Source: Companilactobacillus paralimentarius DSM 13238 = JCM 10415 | Lineage (GTDB): Bacteria; Bacillota; Bacilli; Lactobacillales; Lactobacillaceae | Direction: 5' to 3' | Length of the DNA stretch: 35,138 bases | Assembly: GCF_001434985.1 (NCBI RefSeq) | Contig: NZ_AZES01000058.1 | Span: 1-35,138 of the forward strand | In this document: in pieces, positions 30,263 through 35,138 of the stretch | Numbering within the stretch: position 1 is the stretch's first letter | Layout of the letters: the number at the start of each line of letters is the position of its first letter | Program-made: the position numbers and the translations under genes | The notes under the pieces: model-generated | What the model was told of the DNA's origin: nothing | The model's database searches: none | Seen by the model: only the letters and a program-made list of their open reading frames with translations

Positions 30263-31792
30263 ATGAATGATGGCAATTCGCCGAAAAAAACAATCACATT
30301 ATTTGGATTAATAATGATGATTTTCACGGCAATCTTTGGATTCGCTAATACTACTGTTGCTTACGAGCAAATGGGATTGGCAAGTATTATTTGGTACATT
30401 TTCGCTGCACTTCTATTCTTCTTACCTGTAGGATTCATGGTAGCTGAATATGGTGCTGCCTTTAATGAAGCAAAGGGTGGAATTTATTCCTGGATCGAGG
30501 GAGCCGTTGGTGCAAAATGGGCTTTCATCGGTACTTTTATGTGGTTAGCTTCATGGGAAGTTTGGCTAGTGTCGACTTCTTCAAAAGTTTGGATTCCACT
30601 TTCAACAATGTTTGCAGGACATGATGCCACACAAACATGGGGATTATTTGGATTAAGTGCCACACAAGTTATTGGTATCTTAGCTGTTCTTTGGATCATA
30701 TTTGTTACATACACAGCTTCACAAGGTATTGATAAAATTTCCAAGATTTCTAATTTTGGTGGAATTATGACAATTGCCTTACAAGTTATTTTCTTTGTTT
30801 TAAGTTTGGCAGTTTTGTTTATGTCAGGATTCCACACGGCTGAACCTATCAATGGTTTAGACACATTTATCCATTCTGCTAATCCTGCATTTGCTTCACC
30901 ACTAGGGATGGTTTCCTTTATCGTTTATGCAATCTTTGCATACGGTGGTATGGAATCTGTTGGTGGTGTTACTGATAGTATGAAGAATCCTAAGAAAGAT
31001 TTTCCACGTGGTGTTTTAATTGCGGCTGTTATTATGGCTTTAGTTTATTCATTAACTATTTTCTGTTGGTCAATGAGTGCTAATTGGAACGCTGTTATTG
31101 CCAAAGGTAATGTTAACTTAGGTAATATTACTTACGTTATGATGAGTAATCTTGGTTATCAATTTGGTAGCCATATTGGTTTAGGTAGTGCCGCTGCCAT
31201 TGCCTTAGGTGAATGGTTAGCTAGATTTACTGGCTTTGATATGTTTGTTCTTTACATGGGTGCTTTCTTTGTTTTGATTTATTCACCATTGAAGTCATTC
31301 ATCTTGGGTACACCAAAAGATTTGTGGCCTGCAAAGGTTACTAAGTTGAATAAACATGGTATGCCTGCTTATGCAATGTGGATTCAAGCTGCCGTAGTTA
31401 TCGTCCTTATTTTAATTGTTGATATGGGTGGTAAGAATGCCAAAGCACTTTACAATGTTTTGACATTGATGGCTAATGTTTCTACGACTGTTCCATATTT
31501 GTTCTTAGTTGGTGCATATCCATTCTTTAATATGAATAAAGATATTGAAAAACCATATTTATTCTATAAGAATAAAAAAGCTATGTGGACTGTTACAATA
31601 GTTGTCTTCTTAGTTTTGGCTTTCGCCATTATCTTTACATTGCTCCAACCAATTATGGAAGGCGCATATACAGATGCTCTTTGGACAATTATTGGACCAG
31701 TAGTCTTCGGTCTAGTTGGATTCACACTTTATTATAGATATGAACATAAATCTAAAAATAAAGTTACTAATACAGCTGACGCAACTGATTAA
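30263..31792 (+). CDS. APC-superfamily amino acid permease (GadC/YjeM-like)
   Basis: This 509-residue membrane protein has about 12 spans. The N-terminal TLFGLIMMIFTAIFGFANTT, EYGAAFNEAKGGIYSWIEGA and the SFIVYAIFAYGGMESVGGVT helix (near residue 230), then DSMKNPKKDFPRG, match the glutamate:GABA antiporter-like branch of the amino acid/polyamine superfamily. It probably imports an amino acid or exchanges one for a metabolite. The dipeptidase upstream in the same operon suggests a linked peptide/amino-acid supply or efflux function. The substrate is unknown. A rho-independent terminator follows. Confidence 0.85.
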   Translation: MNDGNSPKKTITLFGLIMMIFTAIFGFANTTVAYEQMGLASIIWYIFAALLFFLPVGFMVAEYGAAFNEAKGGIYSWIEGAVGAKWAFIGTFMWLASWEVWLVSTSSKVWIPLSTMFAGHDATQTWGLFGLSATQVIGILAVLWIIFVTYTASQGIDKISKISNFGGIMTIALQVIFFVLSLAVLFMSGFHTAEPINGLDTFIHSANPAFASPLGMVSFIVYAIFAYGGMESVGGVTDSMKNPKKDFPRGVLIAAVIMALVYSLTIFCWSMSANWNAVIAKGNVNLGNITYVMMSNLGYQFGSHIGLGSAAAIALGEWLARFTGFDMFVLYMGAFFVLIYSPLKSFILGTPKDLWPAKVTKLNKHGMPAYAMWIQAAVVIVLILIVDMGGKNAKALYNVLTLMANVSTTVPYLFLVGAYPFFNMNKDIEKPYLFYKNKKAMWTVTIVVFLVLAFAIIFTLLQPIMEGAYTDALWTIIGPVVFGLVGFTLYYRYEHKSKNKVTNTADATD

Positions 31793-31798
31793 AAAGTA

Positions 31799-31833
31799 AT
31801 AGATCTTATCAATTTTGATAAGGTCTATTTTTT
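31799..31833 (+). terminator. Intrinsic terminator of the permease operon
   Basis: ATAGATCTTATCAA (31799-31812) pairs with 31815-31828 almost perfectly and is followed by six or more T. Confidence 0.85.
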
Positions 31834-31847
31834 TATGAAAAAATAGT

Positions 31848-31911
31848 TGCATTATGCACATATCGATGTTAATCTAATTAAGTGCAAAACACACATAATG
31901 TATTAAAATAT
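31848..31911 (+). promoter_or_regulatory. Promoter region of the reductase-marR operon with palindrome
   Basis: A perfect palindrome TGCATTATGCA (31848-31858) precedes a plausible promoter, TTAAGT and TATTAA with 17-base spacing (about 31878-31906). The downstream MarR protein could bind the palindrome to autoregulate. Confidence 0.4.
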
Positions 31912-31939
31912 AAAATTTAAAAAAAGAGGTAATTAATTT

Positions 31940-32893
31940 ATGAAAGCAGCAATCGTTAAAGAAAAAGGAACTACACCAGTTTATTCAACATTCGAAGAAC
32001 CAAAATCTAAAGAGAAAAATGTACTTGTAAATGTTAAGGCGTCAGCTTTAAGCAATTTAACTAAAATGAGAGCTCTAGGAAATCATTATTCAGCCGATCA
32101 TATTTATCCAAACGTGGCCGGGACAGATGGAGTAGGTGAGGTTGATGGAAAAAGAGTTTATTTCTTAGCTACTAATGCACCTTTCGGGTCCTTAGCTGAA
32201 CAAACATTGATCAATAAGCAACTCATGGTGTCATTACCAGATGGTATTGATGATGTTACAGCCGCCGCTATTGCTAATCCAGGAATGTCATCTTGGGCTG
32301 CCCTAGTTAGTCGAGTACATTTTCAAGCTGGTCAAACAGTTTTGATTAATGGCGCTACAGGAACTGCCGGAAGTTTAGCCGTTAAAATTGCCTATCATTT
32401 GGGGGCCAAGAAAGTAATTGTTACTGGAAGAAATGCAACAAAGTTAGCCAAACTAGAAGCTGATAAAGCAGTTGCATTTGATATGGACAAGTCCGATGGT
32501 GCTAATCAATTAACGAATGATTTGGCAGAAGTATTTAAAGATGGTGTTGATGTTGTCTTGGATTATCTTTGGGGCGACAGTGCACTTGCCATTATGACCG
32601 CAGTAGCCAAGTTTGGTGGTCACCATGTAACCAAATTCGTCAGTATCGGAGCATCAGCTGGTCAAAACGAAATTGCTTTACCATCAGCCGTCTTGCGTTC
32701 ATCCGCTATTGAAATTTTGGGCAGTGGTGTTAAAAGTGCTACGATGCCTGAATTATTATCAGCAATTAAGGGCGTGTTCGAATGGGCAGCTCAAGAAAAG
32801 ATAGAAATTCCAGTAAATGAATTTGATTTGGCAGATATTGAAAAAGCTTGGCAAGCACCATTGAATCCACGAGCAGTAGTGGTGATGAAATAA
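31940..32893 (+). CDS. MDR-superfamily NADPH:quinone oxidoreductase-like protein
   Basis: This 317-residue protein of the zinc-independent quinone-oxidoreductase branch begins MKAAIVKEKGTTPVYSTFEE after AGAGGT. The GroES-like N-terminal domain includes VNVKASALSNLTKMRALGNH and YPNVAGTDGVGEVDG. The Rossmann domain carries TVLINGATGTAGSLAVKIAY (nucleotide-binding A-x-G-x-x-G) and VVLDYLWG. No structural-zinc cysteine cluster is visible. It probably reduces quinones or reactive aldehydes with NADPH. It is co-transcribed with the overlapping MarR gene, suggesting induction by electrophile or oxidative stress. Confidence 0.87.
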   Translation: MKAAIVKEKGTTPVYSTFEEPKSKEKNVLVNVKASALSNLTKMRALGNHYSADHIYPNVAGTDGVGEVDGKRVYFLATNAPFGSLAEQTLINKQLMVSLPDGIDDVTAAAIANPGMSSWAALVSRVHFQAGQTVLINGATGTAGSLAVKIAYHLGAKKVIVTGRNATKLAKLEADKAVAFDMDKSDGANQLTNDLAEVFKDGVDVVLDYLWGDSALAIMTAVAKFGGHHVTKFVSIGASAGQNEIALPSAVLRSSAIEILGSGVKSATMPELLSAIKGVFEWAAQEKIEIPVNEFDLADIEKAWQAPLNPRAVVVMK

Positions 32894-33327
32894 TGGACAA
32901 TCAATTGATTGAATCATTAGTGACCATTGTTTCATTTTTTAATAGAACCGATCGCGATAAAGCCTTTATCAAACAAGCTGGAGTCGATTTAGAAGCAGTG
33001 TCATTTCAGTTATTTGTGACTATCGGTCGTATGCAACCAACAAATGTTTCTGATTTAGCCAATCTTTTAGGTAAAAGTCATTCTAGTGTTAGTCGACAAA
33101 TCGATAAGCTGGAACAAAAACAACTCGTTACCACTAAAGATGGAGAAAAGGATGCTCGAGTTCGCTCAATAGTTTTGTCGGAATCAGGAGAAGAATTGAA
33201 AAAAGTTTTAGATAAAACCAGAGTAGAAATGATTGATTCAGCTTTGAAAGATTGGTCCGAAAATGAAAAAAAGGACTTGTTAGGCAATTTGGAACATCTA
33301 GCAATGACTTTAAAAAATATTAAATAA
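32893..33327 (+). CDS. MarR-family transcriptional regulator
   Basis: The start at 32893 overlaps the reductase stop by one base (TAATG), giving 144 residues; a longer in-frame reading inside the reductase gene is unlikely. The winged helix-turn-helix spans about residues 45-110: TNVSDLANLLGKSHSSVSRQ, IDKLEQKQLVTTKDGEKDAR, VRSIVLSESGEEL. There is no Cys in the protein for simple redox sensing, so it would respond to a ligand. It probably represses its own operon. Confidence 0.88.
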   Translation: MDNQLIESLVTIVSFFNRTDRDKAFIKQAGVDLEAVSFQLFVTIGRMQPTNVSDLANLLGKSHSSVSRQIDKLEQKQLVTTKDGEKDARVRSIVLSESGEELKKVLDKTRVEMIDSALKDWSENEKKDLLGNLEHLAMTLKNIK

Positions 33328-33359
33328 AAATTTCAAAAAAATTTGGTGGAAAGCTTGCA

Positions 33360-33390
33360 TTGTCATATTGTGACACACCTCTGTGATAAT
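33360..33390 (+). promoter_or_regulatory. Promoter and palindromic operator of the surface-protein gene
   Basis: TTGTCA (33360-33365) and GATAAT (33385-33390) are 19 bases apart, the latter preceded by a TG. TGTCATATTGTGACA (33361-33375) is a perfect inverted repeat around a 5-base centre that overlaps the -35, suggesting direct repression. Confidence 0.5.
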
Positions 33391-33428
33391 CTTTCGTAGT
33401 AAACGAAATGTTATGGAGGAATGGGATT

Positions 33429-35051
33429 TTGAATAGAAGAGTTAAATATATGGGGATTACTGCTGCATCATTGTTGGCCATCGCACCAATTGCTGCACCA
33501 GTTTTCAGTTCTACAACAGAAATTACTGCTAAAGCAGATACAGTGAATGAAGATACTAAGACAAGTACTACTAATACTAGTAAAGTATACAAAACTAGTG
33601 TAGAAGACAATTGGACTGGAATAAAAGGTGAATGTCGTATAACCGGTACTTTTCCAGCCATTAAAGATGGTAAACAAATAAACATTTCCTATAACAGTGT
33701 TTATGTTAATGGGAAGGGCTTTGACAATAATGAAGAATTAAGAATGCCTGTATTTGAAGGATATTCAGTGGATCAAGAATACATAGTACCTAAATTGCAA
33801 AGGGATCCCAAGACTAATGCTGTTACCGGAATTATCCTTCCAAATGGTATTCCAACTTATACGAAAAACGGTAGTCCAATTTCATCTACGACTGAAAGTA
33901 ATGAAGCTTATCAAATGTCATCTATACTCTCGGACAATTCAGGGCAAGAAAAATTTTCTAACACGACGGATATAACTTCAGCTCAAAAAAATGATGCTGA
34001 AAAATGGGAAAGCCAAATGAAGGATAGCTTTAGAATTAATAATGATATACCTTTATTAAACAATTCTGATCTTGGTCTTGTGTATATAGTAGGATCAGAT
34101 GGTTGGTTTTCTTTAGCTGATGGAAGTATTCTCACTCCACAAAGCCCTTTGCCCGAAATTTTTGATGAAAAAGATAATTTTTTCATGCACTTCAATGATA
34201 ATAAAGATAAAAGCAATATTTACTTTAGTAGTAATGAAGAAGACCAAGCAGGTAGTTATTCAATTTTTGCTACAGCAACTGCAAATGATGGTTCTATAAA
34301 AAGAAATCTAACTCCATCTGAAATTAATCAATATTTGGAACAAAAAGGTGGTAAAGGGGTGACTTTCCATTTTGGAGTCCATTATGTTGCTAGTCCTGAA
34401 TCTGGTTCTACTACTGTAAATACTGGTAGCAATACTATTGTGGCTGCCGGTGGTTGGTGGTCTCAATTTTTAGGAGCCAATTCAAAACAGGTAGCTTCTA
34501 AGGATGTTGTTGTATTACCACCAGATACTGACTCAACAAGCACAGGATCAAATACAAATACAGGAAATACTGGTTCGAATACAAACACAGGTACTTCAAC
34601 CAACAATAATACAAGTACTTCAACAACTGCTGATGAAAATAAGAATAACGATGAGACAACAACACCAGCTACATCATATAGTTCAGTATACGCACCAACA
34701 ACAAGTACAGAATTGTATAACGACAATGGTGAGCTAATTACCAATGTTGGTCTAGGCAAGAACACTGCATGGAAGGTTGACCAAAAGAAGGTTGTTAATG
34801 GTGTAACTTATCTACGTGTTGCTACAAACGAATGGGTTAAAGTAAATAATGGCTTGGAAATCAAATTAATCGATTCAGTTATAACAACTAATAAGCAAAC
34901 AACTTTGTATAACAGTAAGGGTGAAAGAATTACTAACCGTGTGTTAGGTACTGATACTGCATGGAGAACTGACAGAACAGCTCAAATTAATGGTCAAACA
35001 ATGTATCGAGTTGCCACTAATGAATGGCTTGCAGCAAAGGACGTTAAATAG
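33429..35051 (+). CDS. Secreted cell-surface protein with two C-terminal SLAP domains
   Basis: The start is TTG 33429, eight bases after GGAGGA (540 residues); the ATG at 33408 lies ahead of that site. The first about 38 residues form a signal peptide (basic NRRVKYMG, hydrophobic AASLLAIAPIAAPVFS, candidate cleavage after AKA). Residues about 40-355 are a unique extracellular region with no recognised domain. A Thr/Ser/Asn/Gly linker (about 365-410, repeats of NTGS and NTGT) follows. Two tandem SLAP repeats of about 60 residues end the protein (LYNDNGELITNVGLGKNTAW and LYNSKGERITNRVLGTDTAW, each closing on RVATNEW), which anchor proteins to the wall by binding teichoic or neutral polymers. 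There is no LPXTG. It may be an adhesin or accessory surface protein. Confidence 0.85.
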   Translation: MNRRVKYMGITAASLLAIAPIAAPVFSSTTEITAKADTVNEDTKTSTTNTSKVYKTSVEDNWTGIKGECRITGTFPAIKDGKQINISYNSVYVNGKGFDNNEELRMPVFEGYSVDQEYIVPKLQRDPKTNAVTGIILPNGIPTYTKNGSPISSTTESNEAYQMSSILSDNSGQEKFSNTTDITSAQKNDAEKWESQMKDSFRINNDIPLLNNSDLGLVYIVGSDGWFSLADGSILTPQSPLPEIFDEKDNFFMHFNDNKDKSNIYFSSNEEDQAGSYSIFATATANDGSIKRNLTPSEINQYLEQKGGKGVTFHFGVHYVASPESGSTTVNTGSNTIVAAGGWWSQFLGANSKQVASKDVVVLPPDTDSTSTGSNTNTGNTGSNTNTGTSTNNNTSTSTTADENKNNDETTTPATSYSSVYAPTTSTELYNDNGELITNVGLGKNTAWKVDQKKVVNGVTYLRVATNEWVKVNNGLEIKLIDSVITTNKQTTLYNSKGERITNRVLGTDTAWRTDRTAQINGQTMYRVATNEWLAAKDVK

Positions 35052-35138
35052 TTTTCTCAATAGAAATTAAAGGTTAGAAAAATTCCGAAAATTTCAATAA
35101 CAAGTTAGCCACTTGGACAAAATAAATTGAATCCAAGT

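Noticed and set aside
1-35138. CRISPR array
   Set aside because: No regularly spaced identical repeats with unique spacers are seen; the TGTTCCA copies are irregular, short and in both orientations.

Overview
The window looks like the chromosome of an AT-rich Lactobacillaceae species, possibly from the Companilactobacillus/Lactobacillus group. This rests on gene content: a C69 dipeptidase, two C-terminal SLAP domains, a cellobiose-type PTS permease, EntA-type immunity genes, several TTG starts behind strong GGAGG sites, and Lactobacillus-type IS30/IS256 relics. Species cannot be fixed by reading alone.

Left flank (1-7.9 kb): a catabolite-controlled PTS permease plus a TIM-barrel-like protein (minus strand), with a divergent GntR regulator. 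Then come a DJ-1-like amidotransferase, a GlsB/YeaQ membrane protein with a tiny partner, a TetR regulator divergent from an NAD(P)-dependent SDR reductase, a multi-pass membrane protein, a small acidic protein, and tRNA-Gln(CUG).

Central island (7989-27596, about 19.6 kb): the last bases of tRNA-Gln are repeated as a 16-nt direct repeat beyond a tyrosine integrase, and both ends carry the same tandem integrase arm-type sites. The right part (20.2-27.5 kb) is a phage-satellite backbone: integrase, a repressor without a LexA-like protease domain, a divergent Cro-like regulator, an excisionase/AlpA-like protein, small genes, a primase-polymerase, a D5-type helicase, an iteron-rich probable origin and an ArpU-like regulator. 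I see no capsid, portal, tail, large terminase or lysis gene. The left part is cargo: two orphan bacteriocin-immunity-like genes, an ornithine decarboxylase divergent from an APC antiporter (an acid-resistance/putrescine module), a PLP methionine gamma-lyase-family enzyme, decayed IS256 and IS30 pieces, and probable defence genes. The defence genes are an McrB-N/DUF3883 nuclease-like protein, an isolated nuclease-like domain, and a GIY-YIG/DUF2075 helicase translationally coupled to a MazG-like pyrophosphohydrolase.

Right flank (27.6-35.1 kb): the terminator that probably once served tRNA-Gln, a tiny basic membrane peptide, a CsbD-like stress protein, a YbjQ / C69 dipeptidase / amino-acid permease operon, a quinone-oxidoreductase/MarR operon and a secreted SLAP-domain surface protein.

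The most interesting reading is a phage-satellite-like island that carries metabolic acid-stress cargo, bacteriocin immunity and a compact nuclease-helicase/MazG defence candidate. The att sites, arm sites, iterons and gene order are read directly. Satellite identity, defence function and transport substrates are inferred.
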